Source: Halospeciosus flavus
GTDB taxonomy: Archaea > Halobacteriota > Halobacteria > Halobacteriales > Halobacteriaceae
Length of the DNA: 64,000 nucleotides
Reading direction: 5' to 3'
Assembly (NCBI RefSeq): GCF_029814175.1
Contig: NZ_CP122312.1
Span: forward strand, 1,178,001-1,242,000
Of the stretch, positions 34,712 through 43,473 are shown piece by piece. Under the pieces are notes generated by a model, which searched no databases, was not told where the DNA came from, and was given only the letters and a program-made list of their open reading frames with translations. Made by a program: the position numbers and the translations under genes. Position 1 is the stretch's first letter, and every line of letters starts with the position of its first letter.

Positions 34712-37700
34712 ATGAGTGACGACACCGAGAAGTCCGGGCTTTCCCTCCAGTCCGGCGACTCGTTCCTCGATCTCGTCGAGGAGTACTACCACGTTCCGGT
34801 GCTCGCGCTCGTACTCGGATTCATGTTCTGGGTGCGGGCCCGCTCGTGGGAGAACTTCATGGTAAACGGCCAAGTGGTCTTCTCCGGGAACGACCCGTGG
34901 TACCACTATCGACAGGTTGTCTACACAGTTAACCACTGGCCAAAGACGATGCCGTTCGACCCGTGGACCGGGTTCCCTACTGGGGTCTCCGTGGGTCAGT
35001 TCGGGACGCTCTTCGACCAGCTTATCGCGACGGCCGCCCTAATCATCGGTCTCGGCAACCCGTCCCAGCAGACAATTGCGCTCGCAGTTGTCTTCGCACC
35101 GCCAGTATTTGGGACGCTCGTTGCCATCCCGACGTACTTCATCGGGAAGCGCATCGCCGGCCGCTTCGGTGGCGTTACCGCGGCAGTCCTCCTCGCCTTC
35201 CTTCCAGGGACGTTCCTTCAGCGGAGTCTCGCTGGTTTCGCTGACCACAACATCGCCGAGCCACTCTTCCAGGCGACGGCCGTCCTCGGAATTCTCGTTG
35301 CTCTCACCGTGGCAACTCGTGACCGGCCAGTATGGGAGCAGGTTGCCGACCGCGACTTTGCTGCCCTCCGTTCGGTTATTGGATGGAGCGCACTCGCCGG
35401 TATCGCAACCGCTCTCTACCTCTGGGTCTGGCCACCGGGTGTTCTCCTTCTCGGTATCTTCGGCGCGTACATGACGGTTCAACTCGTCGCCGACTACTAT
35501 CAGGGTCGGAGTCCCGACCACGTTGCCTTCGTTGGCACCGTGAGTATGGCCGTTACAGGAGTCCTTCTCCTCCTCCCGTTGAGCCAGAGTGGCTTCTCTG
35601 CAACACGGTTCTCACTGCTTCAGCCGTTCATGGCGTTTGCTACTGCCATCGGATCGGTCTTCCTCGCATGGCTTGCCCGTCAGTGGGACAGCCGGGATGT
35701 TGACCGAGGGTTCTATCCTGTTGCAGTCATCGGGTTGCTCGCTCTCGGCGTCGTACTTGTTCGGTTCCTTGCCCCTGGACTCTACAATCTGATTGCGAGC
35801 AACCTCCTCCGCTTTATTGGATTCTCCGCTGGTGCTGAATACCGCACTATTGCGGAGGCTCAACCCTTCCTCTCGCTCGCGGAACGCTACCGGCAAGTCA
35901 CCCGTGCGGGCGCTATCGCCCTCTACTACGGGCTGACGTTCTTCACTGCAGCCCTCGCCGGCGCCATCATGCTCTGGAGTCCGCTCCTTCGTTCATCGAG
36001 CCCGCGGAAGGTCGGTGTCGGCGCTGTCTCCATTGTCGTCATTGGCGTCATCGCGATGTTCACCGGTATTCTGCCCGCGATCGCCGGCTTCCTCGGCATC
36101 GACTCGACGTTCCTTGGTCTCCTACTCGTTGGAGGTCTGCTCTTCGTTTCGCTCCTTCTCGCGGACATCTCCGCGGAGAAACGGATGCTCCTCGTCTGGG
36201 CGGTGTTCATCACCGCGGCAGCGTTCACACAGATTCGATTCAACTACTACCTCGCCGTGCCGGTTGCCGTGTTCAACGGCTACCTCGTGATGAGGGTCTT
36301 CCACTTCGTCGACTTTGGGGAGACCACTGACCAAGTAAAGGACGTCGAGTGGAGTCAGGTTATTGCCGTCGTCCTGGTCTTTCTCATCATCCTCGTCCCG
36401 CTCGCGGGCGCGTTCCAGATCGGCGGCGCGCCGGTCTCGAACGTCGTGCAGTCCTCGTCCGGGAATAACCCTGGCTCGGGCATTCAGGGCTGGGACCCGA
36501 TGCTCGACTGGATGCAGAACAACACGCCCGCCGAGGGAACCTACGGCGGCGCGAACAACGCCGACAAGATGGACTACTACGGTACCTACCAGAAACCCGC
36601 TGACGGCGACTTCGACTACCCGAAGGGCGCCTATGGCGTGATGTCCTGGTGGGACTACGGCCACTGGATCACCGTCGAGGGCGAGCGCATCCCGGTCGCG
36701 AACCCGTTCCAGCAACACGCCACCTTCGCGGCGAACTACCTGCTCGCGCCGAATGAGACGGCCGCAAACAACGTCCTCCAGCAACACGGCGGGCCACAGG
36801 AACAGACCCGGTACGTCGCCGTCGACTGGCAGATGGTCACGCTCGGGAGCAAGTTCGGCGCTCCGACCGTCTTCTACAACGCGAACGAGAGCATCTCGCG
36901 CTCGGACTTCTACACCCCCATCTACCAACAGCAGAACCAGAGCATCACCCGGCAACTGGGGAACCTCCGCTCGCAGCGCTACTATCAGAGTCAGATGGTC
37001 CGCCTCTACCGTTACCACGGAAGTGCGGTCCAGCCCCAGCCGATCGTCGTCGACTGGGATCAGACCCGAACAACCGAGACTGGGTTCACTTACCGTGTCT
37101 ACCAGCAGGACGGCCAGAACGACTCGCTGTACAAGACGAACTTCCGCTCTATGCAAGAGGCACGATCCTTCGTGCAGAACGACTCCACGTCGCAGATCGG
37201 CGGCGTCGGTCGCTATCCGAGCGAGTACGTGCCCGCGCTCAACCACTACCGCCTCGTCGGACTGAGCACGCAGCAGGCGCCGACCGCTCAAATCTTCCGT
37301 GGTGAGCGACTCTCGAACCTCCCGATGTGGGCGAAGACCTTCGAGCGCGTGCCCGGTGCAAAAATCCACGGGACCGCGCCCGCGAACACGACCGTCACCG
37401 CCTCGGTGACGATGCAGGCGCTCCAGCTCGGTCCGAACGCGACGTTTGAGTACACCCAGCGCGCCCAGACTGGGCCGGACGGCGAGTTCACGATGACGTT
37501 ACCCTACTCGACGACCGGCTACGAGAACTGGGGCACTGCGAAGGGCTACACGAACGTCAGCGTTCGCGCGACCGGTCCGTATCAATTTAGCGCGGGTCGT
37601 AGCCTCAACATTTCCAGTGGTGAAATCTACACCTACACGACGAACGCGAGCGTCACTGAAGCCCACGTCATCGGCGAGAACACTTCGACTATCCAGGTCG

Positions 37701-37900
37701 ACCTCGAGAAGCAGACCGTCGGCCAGATCGGCACTGGCCAGTCTGGAAGCGACTCGGGTAACACGTCGAGCAGTGGGGCCCTCGTGACGAACGAGACTAC
37801 GACCGACGACACGGACTCGGACTCGACGGACACGAGCGAGACCACGACGTCGAGTCCAGCAACCTACGACTACGAACCTACACTCGCACGGGCTGACTGA
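34712..37900 (+). CDS. aglB: Oligosaccharyltransferase AglB (STT3 family)
   Basis: 1062 residues from MSDDTEKSGLSLQSGDSF. About 13 membrane helices make up the first 600 residues, with the first-loop catalytic motif GNDPWYHYRQVVY near residue 60. The signature WWDYGHW begins at residue 646 (VMSWWDYGHWITVEGERIPV). A Ser/Thr/Asp-rich soluble part follows, ending in a low-complexity acidic tail. AglB transfers a dolichyl-(pyro)phosphate-linked glycan to Asn in N-x-S/T of S-layer, archaellin and pilin proteins outside the cell. It sits beside DUF368, two flippases and four glycosyltransferases. Confidence 0.96.
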   Translation: MSDDTEKSGLSLQSGDSFLDLVEEYYHVPVLALVLGFMFWVRARSWENFMVNGQVVFSGNDPWYHYRQVVYTVNHWPKTMPFDPWTGFPTGVSVGQFGTLFDQLIATAALIIGLGNPSQQTIALAVVFAPPVFGTLVAIPTYFIGKRIAGRFGGVTAAVLLAFLPGTFLQRSLAGFADHNIAEPLFQATAVLGILVALTVATRDRPVWEQVADRDFAALRSVIGWSALAGIATALYLWVWPPGVLLLGIFGAYMTVQLVADYYQGRSPDHVAFVGTVSMAVTGVLLLLPLSQSGFSATRFSLLQPFMAFATAIGSVFLAWLARQWDSRDVDRGFYPVAVIGLLALGVVLVRFLAPGLYNLIASNLLRFIGFSAGAEYRTIAEAQPFLSLAERYRQVTRAGAIALYYGLTFFTAALAGAIMLWSPLLRSSSPRKVGVGAVSIVVIGVIAMFTGILPAIAGFLGIDSTFLGLLLVGGLLFVSLLLADISAEKRMLLVWAVFITAAAFTQIRFNYYLAVPVAVFNGYLVMRVFHFVDFGETTDQVKDVEWSQVIAVVLVFLIILVPLAGAFQIGGAPVSNVVQSSSGNNPGSGIQGWDPMLDWMQNNTPAEGTYGGANNADKMDYYGTYQKPADGDFDYPKGAYGVMSWWDYGHWITVEGERIPVANPFQQHATFAANYLLAPNETAANNVLQQHGGPQEQTRYVAVDWQMVTLGSKFGAPTVFYNANESISRSDFYTPIYQQQNQSITRQLGNLRSQRYYQSQMVRLYRYHGSAVQPQPIVVDWDQTRTTETGFTYRVYQQDGQNDSLYKTNFRSMQEARSFVQNDSTSQIGGVGRYPSEYVPALNHYRLVGLSTQQAPTAQIFRGERLSNLPMWAKTFERVPGAKIHGTAPANTTVTASVTMQALQLGPNATFEYTQRAQTGPDGEFTMTLPYSTTGYENWGTAKGYTNVSVRATGPYQFSAGRSLNISSGEIYTYTTNASVTEAHVIGENTSTIQVDLEKQTVGQIGTGQSGSDSGNTSSSGALVTNETTTDDTDSDSTDTSETTTSSPATYDYEPTLARAD

Positions 37901-37909
37901 TACCCCACG

Positions 37910-38845
37910 ATGGCTGCACGAGACTGGCTCACGGTCTACCTGAAGGGCGGCTGTATGGGTGCCGCCGACGCCGTCCCCGGCGTCTCGGGTGGGACCATCG
38001 CCCTCATCACGGGGATCTACGACCGACTCGTCGCGGCCATCGCCGGGCTCGACCCGCGGGAAGCACTCGCGCTTCTCCCGTTGCTCGCACTCGCCGTCCA
38101 CGACGGCGAGAAGCGACGCGAGGCGATCGAGGCCTTCGACCGGATGGACCTGCCCTTCCTGATCGTCCTCGTGTTGGGCGTCCTTACTGCGGCGATCACC
38201 GTCGCGAACATCATCGAGTTCACGCTCCACACCTACCCGGGGCCGACCTACGCGTTCTTCTTCGGTCTCATCGCGGCGTCGGCGTGGGTGCTCCGCGACG
38301 AGATGCGCCTCGACGACGCACGGTATGCCGCGGTCGCACTCCTCGGCTTCGCCGTTGCCTTCGTCGTGAGCGGCGCGAGTCGTCGCGCACTCCCCGAGGG
38401 CCCGCTCGTCCTCTTCCTCGTGGGCGCGGTCGCCATCTGTGCGATGATTCTCCCGGGCGTGTCGGGCTCGCTCATCCTCCTCGTCGTCGGGAAGTACAGC
38501 GACATCACGGGCGCCGTCGAGACGCTGACGGACGCCGCCATCGCCGTCAATATCGATGCGGCCGTCGAGCCGTTCACGACACTTGCGATCTTCGGCCTGG
38601 GCGCTCTCGTGGGTATCCTCTCCTTTGCCCGCGCCGTCTCGTGGGCACTCGAACACTACCACGAGGCGACGCTCACCTTCCTCGTCGCGCTCATGGTGGG
38701 GGCCCTCCGCGTCCCCATCGATGAAGTGCGTGCGAGTACGCCGACGTGGGACCTACTCACGGTCGCGGTGCTGGGCGGTCTCGCCGTCGTCGGCGCGGGA
38801 CTGGTCGTGTGGCTCGACCACGCGACCGGCGGCATCGAGTACTGA
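37910..38845 (+). CDS. DUF368 membrane protein, PopT-type polyprenyl-phosphate transporter
   Basis: 311 residues, about 8-10 helices. Two repeated motifs mark the family: CMGAADAVPGVSGGTIALIT near the N-terminus and CAMILPGVSGSLILLVVGKY past the middle, an inverted-repeat transporter pattern. Family knowledge: bacterial DUF368 proteins (PopT) move undecaprenyl phosphate back across the membrane for reuse. Here the gene starts 9 bases after aglB stops, so dolichyl-phosphate recycling after glycan transfer is a reasonable inference, untested in archaea as far as I know. Confidence 0.85.
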   Translation: MAARDWLTVYLKGGCMGAADAVPGVSGGTIALITGIYDRLVAAIAGLDPREALALLPLLALAVHDGEKRREAIEAFDRMDLPFLIVLVLGVLTAAITVANIIEFTLHTYPGPTYAFFFGLIAASAWVLRDEMRLDDARYAAVALLGFAVAFVVSGASRRALPEGPLVLFLVGAVAICAMILPGVSGSLILLVVGKYSDITGAVETLTDAAIAVNIDAAVEPFTTLAIFGLGALVGILSFARAVSWALEHYHEATLTFLVALMVGALRVPIDEVRASTPTWDLLTVAVLGGLAVVGAGLVVWLDHATGGIEY

Positions 38846-38887
38846 CCGGCACTCAAGTACTCCCGCCTTCAACACGAACTCTAGACG

Positions 38888-40327
38888 ATGAGCGACGATA
38901 TCGGCCGAACCGCGTTCGGCGTGCAAGCCGGTATCGGCTTCGTCGGAAAGGTTGCGACGGCTGTCGTCGGATTCTTCGGGTCGATCTTCCTCGCCCGGGC
39001 GCTGGGCCCTAGCGACTACGGGCTCTTCTACGTCGCAATCGGCGTCGCGAACTTCTTCGAGAACCCGGCCAACGGGTGGGCAGCCGCCTGCAAGAAACGC
39101 CTCACCGAACCGGACTTCGACGTGAGTGAGGCGGTCGGCTCCGTGTTCGTCGTCGTCATTGCCCTCGCTGTCGTCGGCGTGCCGGTCTCCTACGGCATCC
39201 TGAACGTCGTGACGACTAACGAAATCCTCCCGCTGGCCGTCCCACTGCTCTTCGTCCCGCTCGCGACGTATCGGGCCTTCACGACGGTCCTCTCCGGACG
39301 CGCGAACTTCGCCCTCGCCGAGTGGGCACTCGTCGCCAACACGACACTGAAGATCGTCTTCCAGGTGGCCTTCGTCGTCCTCGGGTTCGGCATCTGGGGG
39401 ATGGTCGGCGGCGTGGCTGCAGGCGCACTCCTCATCCTCCCGCTCGTCTATCGGTGGATCGGGGTCCGACCGAGCATTCCCTCGAAAGACTCGCTCCGGT
39501 CGGTCGCTCGCTTCTCGAAGTGGTCGATCCCACGAGGGTTTGTCGGCACGGGGCTCTCACAGATGGACGTGATTCTCCTCGGGTGGCTGGCCGCGGCCGG
39601 AGCGGCCGGACACTACCAGGTCGCGCTCAAGATCTCGATGCCCGCGGTCTTCGTCTCTAGTGCGATCGACAGCGGGCTGATGGCCCGCATCTCGAACCTC
39701 GAAACGCGGGGCTACGAGTGGCACGACGACTTCAGAAACGCACTGTCGATGGGGAGCATCCTCGCCGTCCCCATCTTCGTCGGTAGTCTCGTCATGGCGG
39801 AGGAAATCATCGTGACCGCATTCAGCGGCCAGTACGCCGGCGCCGGCGCGTTCCTCGTCGGCCTCGCCCTCTACCGCCTCCTCGTAACCCAGACGAGCGC
39901 GCGTGGTGCCGTCCTCGGTGGGCTCGACCGCCCGGATATCGGCTTCTGGATTTCCCTCGCCGAACTCCTCATCAACGTCGCACTCGGGCTCGGTCTCTGG
40001 TACGTCTACGGTCCCATCGGGATTGTCGCGGCGACGGTCCTCACCCAAGCCTTCTCCTACACGGCACAGACACTCGTGGTTCGACGCCTCGCCAACGTCG
40101 AGACCGTCGTCACGCGACCGTTCCTCGAACAACTTGGCGCGGGTGTCGCGATGGGAGTCGTCATCTGGCTCGCGAAACGACTCTACGGACTGGGCGAGTG
40201 GTACACCGTCGTCGCCCTCATCGGCCTCGGCGGCGTCGTCTACTTCGTCGTGCTCCTCGCGGTGTCGTCGTACCTCCGGGAAACCGTTCGGGGCATCCTC
40301 GAAGATTTCGCGGCGACGTACGTGTAG
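38888..40327 (+). CDS. Flippase AglR-like (Wzx/MATE-type)
   Basis: 479 residues with about 14 helices. The start MSDDIGRTAFGVQAGIGFVG leads into VVGFFGSIFLARALGPSDYG, the Wzx/AglR pattern; GWLAAAGAAGHYQVALKISM and MARISNLETRGYEWHDDFRN follow. It is third in the aglB-DUF368-flippase run on the plus strand, 42 bases after DUF368. In Haloferax AglR is needed to move dolichyl-phosphate mannose outward; whether this protein flips a monosaccharide or a larger lipid-linked glycan cannot be told. Confidence 0.9.
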   Translation: MSDDIGRTAFGVQAGIGFVGKVATAVVGFFGSIFLARALGPSDYGLFYVAIGVANFFENPANGWAAACKKRLTEPDFDVSEAVGSVFVVVIALAVVGVPVSYGILNVVTTNEILPLAVPLLFVPLATYRAFTTVLSGRANFALAEWALVANTTLKIVFQVAFVVLGFGIWGMVGGVAAGALLILPLVYRWIGVRPSIPSKDSLRSVARFSKWSIPRGFVGTGLSQMDVILLGWLAAAGAAGHYQVALKISMPAVFVSSAIDSGLMARISNLETRGYEWHDDFRNALSMGSILAVPIFVGSLVMAEEIIVTAFSGQYAGAGAFLVGLALYRLLVTQTSARGAVLGGLDRPDIGFWISLAELLINVALGLGLWYVYGPIGIVAATVLTQAFSYTAQTLVVRRLANVETVVTRPFLEQLGAGVAMGVVIWLAKRLYGLGEWYTVVALIGLGGVVYFVVLLAVSSYLRETVRGILEDFAATYV

Positions 40328-40396
40328 CACTCCACACTTTCCACAGCTATGGCCTCTTCCGGTGAGCGTTAGGCCCCTTGGTGCCAATGACCCAGT

Positions 40397-40756
40397 ATGG
40401 ATCGATTCGACGACGCGATCACCACCGTCGCTGCCGAGACGGGCGTCGACGCCGAGCGACTCCGCGAGGCACTCGAACAGCAACAAACGCTCGCGGCGGA
40501 CGCGCCGGGTGTCGCGAGCCTAGAGGACCTCGTCTACGAGTGGCGTCGACTCCTTCCCGAGGAACCGCTCGTTCGCCGTGAGGATGGTGCCTACTACCTC
40601 GCCGTCGAGGACCACGTCTGGGAGGACTTCATCTCGCGCTTCGACTTCGACGACGAAATCGATGCCGCACTCCGCGATGTCCACGCCCGCGTCTTCGACG
40701 ACTACGACGGCGAAAAAGTCCCTCTTGTGTTCGTCGACGAGTCGACTCACAACTGA
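40397..40756 (+). CDS. Small acidic haloarchaeal protein, family unknown
   Basis: 119 residues, acidic and probably cytoplasmic, with no membrane segment. The N-terminal half looks helical (AITTVAAETGVDAERLREAL EQQ) and the C-terminal half ends FDDEIDAALRDVHARVFDDY then DGEKVPLVFVDES. That C-terminal coding stretch is repeated almost exactly at 42050-42135, joined to an Orc1-like fragment, so this gene took part in a recombination. I do not recognise the family. Confidence 0.75.
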   Translation: MDRFDDAITTVAAETGVDAERLREALEQQQTLAADAPGVASLEDLVYEWRRLLPEEPLVRREDGAYYLAVEDHVWEDFISRFDFDDEIDAALRDVHARVFDDYDGEKVPLVFVDESTHN

Positions 40757-40938
40757 GCGATTACGGCTGTGAACCACCCCCTCCTCAAGGAGCGATCTAC
40801 TACTGTGGCGAGCAAGTAGGGAAAGGGAGTTCACCCGCGCAGGATTCCGTCTATGTAACTCTCGCTCGACATTGGGAGATTCACTCTTCTGAAGTATGGG
40901 ACTGCTTCGAGAGAACGATTGCAGGAGCCTACACAAGA

Positions 40939-40965
40939 TTTGTATACGATGAATACTTTGTATAC
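40939..40965 (+). promoter_or_regulatory. Repeated operator-like motif in front of the toxin-antitoxin pair
   Basis: tttgtatac occurs at 40939-40947 and again at 40957-40965, 18 bases apart, and the inner gtatac hexamers are palindromic. The second copy ends three bases before the antitoxin ATG at 40969. Autorepression by the antitoxin's ribbon-helix-helix-like domain binding two sites is the natural reading. The site would also overlap the promoter of a leaderless transcript. Confidence 0.6.
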
Positions 40966-40968
40966 ACT

Positions 40969-41259
40969 ATGGGCACGATTTCGGCTCGGGTTCCCGACGA
41001 CCTCGAAGAGGACTTAGAGGAGTACGTCGACGAAGAACAGCTTGATCGAAGTACCGCGATCAGAAAGCTCCTCTCTGAAAGCCTCGCTGAGTGGCGGATC
41101 AATCATGCCCTCGAGAAGTTAGACGCCGGGGAGATGACCTTCTCCCGCGCTGCAGAGATCGCGGATGTGGACCCGTGGCGCCTCGCCACATTAGCTGAAG
41201 AGCGTGGGATCACGTGGGTAGGTGGAGAACATCTCGAAGATGACCTTGAAGAATTCTGA
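40969..41259 (+). CDS. Antitoxin, UPF0175-like with ribbon-helix-helix N-terminus
   Basis: 96 residues. MGTISARVPDDLEEDLEEYV is a ribbon-helix-helix start (strand then helix), and RSTAIRKLLSESLAEWRIN continues the fold. The middle, HALEKLDAGEMTFSRAAEIA and DVDPWRLATLAEERGITWVG, matches the UPF0175 antitoxin domain (PF03683). The stop codon overlaps the toxin start by one base (TGATG), which couples translation. It probably neutralises the PIN-like toxin and represses the operon through the repeat in front. Confidence 0.85.
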   Translation: MGTISARVPDDLEEDLEEYVDEEQLDRSTAIRKLLSESLAEWRINHALEKLDAGEMTFSRAAEIADVDPWRLATLAEERGITWVGGEHLEDDLEEF

Positions 41260-41783
41260 TGTACGTTTTCGATGCCACTCCTCTCATCTACCTCGCAAAA
41301 GCTGAGTACCTCGATATTGTCGCTGAACTTGACGCCCGCTGTGTCGTGCCCAAGCGAGTCTACGAAGAAGTCGTCATCGACGGTCTCGATGCAGGATATC
41401 CCGATGCACGCCGCATCGAGAGCCAAGTTGAACACGGATTGTTCGATGTCGTTGCGGTTGAGGAAACCGAGCAGTATGGACGGCTGGTCCAGAACCCGAA
41501 CGTAAGTGAGGCCGACGTCGCAGTCCTCACCCTTGCAGCGACACACGATGCAACGGCAGTGATGGACGAGGCGTATGGCCGAACTGTTGCCGAAACTGAG
41601 AATATCACGACAAGAGGGACTGCCTACCTCCTGTTGTCCTTAGTGGATCAAGGGACACTGTCGGCTGACGAAGCACGAGATATAATCGACGCGATAATCG
41701 AGGAAGGGTGGCACTGCTCGACAAAGCTATACGCGAAAATCGTCCGAAAGTTGGAGTCGCTTCGGGACGGTTCGAGCGAATAG
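41259..41783 (+). CDS. PIN-like toxin (DUF3368-type ribonuclease)
   Basis: 174 residues. The PIN fold is visible from MYVFDATPLIYLAKAEYLDI (first Asp at residue 5), through VPKRVYEEVVIDGLDAGYPD (acidic Glu), LVQNPNVSEADVAVLTLAAT (Asp) and ATAVMDEAYGRTVAE (Asp). DUF3368 proteins are PIN-type ribonucleases that commonly pair with UPF0175 antitoxins, as here. The acidic residues expected for metal binding are all present. The mRNA or tRNA target is unknown. Confidence 0.87.
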   Translation: MYVFDATPLIYLAKAEYLDIVAELDARCVVPKRVYEEVVIDGLDAGYPDARRIESQVEHGLFDVVAVEETEQYGRLVQNPNVSEADVAVLTLAATHDATAVMDEAYGRTVAETENITTRGTAYLLLSLVDQGTLSADEARDIIDAIIEEGWHCSTKLYAKIVRKLESLRDGSSE

Positions 41784-41839
41784 GCTTGCCCCTGCCAAGG
41801 ACGGAACGCTCTTGAATACCCGTCAGATACTCTCAGTCG

Positions 41840-42139
41840 ATGGACCTCGACGAGCGCATCAAGCGACGCCAGCGGTCTGATGGCGAGAGTGGCCGCGTCG
41901 TCCGCTGAGGCCCACTCGACCCGACAGTCCACCTTGACGAACCGGTGGGCCGCGGCCCGACCGTCGAACGCATCCTCGACGCGTTCGGCCCGCTGTTCGA
42001 TGGCGACCTCCCCACGGACGTCTACATTCACGGTCCGCCCTGGGTCGGGGAAATCGACGCCGCACTCCGCGATGTCCACGCCCGCGTCTTCGACGACTAC
42101 GACGGCGAGAAGGTCCCTCTCGTGTTCGTCCAGTCGTAG
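41840..42139 (+). pseudogene. Orc1/Cdc6 N-terminal fragment fused to a duplicated gene tail
   Basis: From ATG 41840 the frame reads MDLDERIKRRQRSDGESGRV VR, then TGA at 41906-41908, then GPLDPTVHLDEPVGRGPTVE and RILDAFGPLFDGDLPTDVYI HGPPWVG. This matches the start of haloarchaeal Orc1/Cdc6 up to just before the Walker A Lys. At about 42050 it changes to EIDAALRDVHARVFDDYDGE KVPLVFVQS, a near copy of the end of the gene at 40397-40756. So a truncated replication-initiator relic, with an in-frame stop, was joined to a duplicated tail. Confidence 0.82.
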
Positions 42140-42144
42140 CGTCT

Positions 42145-43368
42145 CTATTCTGAGCCCACGACGTCCGCGTCCGCGGGACCGCCAGCGTCGAACTCCCGGA
42201 CGAGGCCGTCGAGCGTGTCGAGGTCGTCGTGGTGGACGAGCGGCTCCTCGGCAGTTCGACACGCCGCGTCGACGCCGAGTCGCTCGCAGACGTGGTCGGC
42301 GGTCGCCTCGGCCATGCGACGGTAGGTCGTGAGTTTCCCGCCGACGATGGTCGAGAACCCGCCGAGACCGTCACGGTCGGCGTGGTCGAGGAGGTAGAAC
42401 CCGCGGGAGATGCCGCGCGCGTCCTCGCCGTAACGCTCGGGCGTGTAGAGCGGTCGGACACCCCAGTAGACACGCTCCAGCGCCTCGCGGGGGAGTGTAT
42501 CGAGCATGGCCGCGCACTCGACGAACACATCTTCGACTTCCGCCTCACTCGTCGGGAAGTCGTCGGGGTCGTCGACCTCGACGCTGGTCGTCCCGAGAAT
42601 CGCGGTGCCGGCGTCAGGGTGGGGGACGACGATGTCGCCGTCACTGGCCGGCCGACAGCGATTGAGCACGGTCCGGAGCGACGGTAAGTCGACGACGGCC
42701 ATCGCGCCCTTCGTGGGGGTCATCTCGATGTCGACGTCGACCATCGCCGCGAGTTCGCCCGCCCACGCGCCCGTCGCGTTGACGACGTGGTCGGCCTCGA
42801 TACTCCCGACCGGGTGGTCGACCGATGCGCCGACGACGGCGCCGTTCGAGACGAGGACGTCCGTGACTGGGGCGTCGACGTGGATCGTCGCGCCGTGCTC
42901 GCGTGCGTCGGCTGCGTTCGCGGCGACGAGTCGCGACGGGTAGACGACGCCGTCGGGGACGCGAAAGACACGCTCGACGTCGTCGGCGAGACGAGGTTCG
43001 GTCTCGCGGGCGGTGTCGCCATCGATTACGTCGACGGGGATGTCGAGATCCCGGCAGGCGTCGCGCTTCGTTTCGAAGTACGCGGAGTCGTCGCTCGTCT
43101 GGACGAAGTACCCGCCCGTGTCGGCGACGCACTCGCCCGCGATGTCGCGGAGGATGCGGTTCTCCTCGATACACTCGCGTGCACCCTCGGGGTCGTCGTC
43201 CGCGTAGCGGGCGCCGCTGTGGAGGACGCCGTGCGAGTGCCCCGACGTACCGGCGTTGAGACCGCCGCGCTCGACGAGCGTCACGTCGACACCGCGCATC
43301 GCGAGGTCGCGCGCGACGCCGACGCCCGTGGCTCCACCGCCGACGACGAGGACGTCCGTTCGTTCCAT
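42145..43368 (-). CDS. glpA: FAD-dependent glycerol-3-phosphate dehydrogenase, GlpA-like
   Basis: 407 residues starting MERTDVLVVGGGATGVGVAR, the dinucleotide-binding GxGxxG. The segment TLVERGGLNAGTSGHSHGVL then HSGARYADDDPEGARECIEE is typical of GlpA/GlpD, as is TTYRRMAEATADHVCERLGV near the end. It oxidises glycerol 3-phosphate and reduces quinone at the membrane. It is shorter than the roughly 560-580-residue GlpA of Haloferax, lacking the C-terminal iron-sulphur-like domain, and no glpB or glpC follows. The FAD site looks complete. It is divergent from glpK. Confidence 0.88.
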   Translation of the reverse strand: MERTDVLVVGGGATGVGVARDLAMRGVDVTLVERGGLNAGTSGHSHGVLHSGARYADDDPEGARECIEENRILRDIAGECVADTGGYFVQTSDDSAYFETKRDACRDLDIPVDVIDGDTARETEPRLADDVERVFRVPDGVVYPSRLVAANAADAREHGATIHVDAPVTDVLVSNGAVVGASVDHPVGSIEADHVVNATGAWAGELAAMVDVDIEMTPTKGAMAVVDLPSLRTVLNRCRPASDGDIVVPHPDAGTAILGTTSVEVDDPDDFPTSEAEVEDVFVECAAMLDTLPREALERVYWGVRPLYTPERYGEDARGISRGFYLLDHADRDGLGGFSTIVGGKLTTYRRMAEATADHVCERLGVDAACRTAEEPLVHHDDLDTLDGLVREFDAGGPADADVVGSE

Positions 43369-43473
43369 GCTCGCCCGTTTGCCGAGCGGGCACTTGGCTC
43401 TCCCGACGCGTGACCCATGATACGCGTCGGCCCGTGGGGAAGGGATTTGTCGCGGCCTGTCGAAGCGTCGCAC

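Noticed and set aside
36122..37369. Long minus-strand frame inside aglB
   Set aside because: Antisense shadow of AglB, whose motifs and length are unmistakable.
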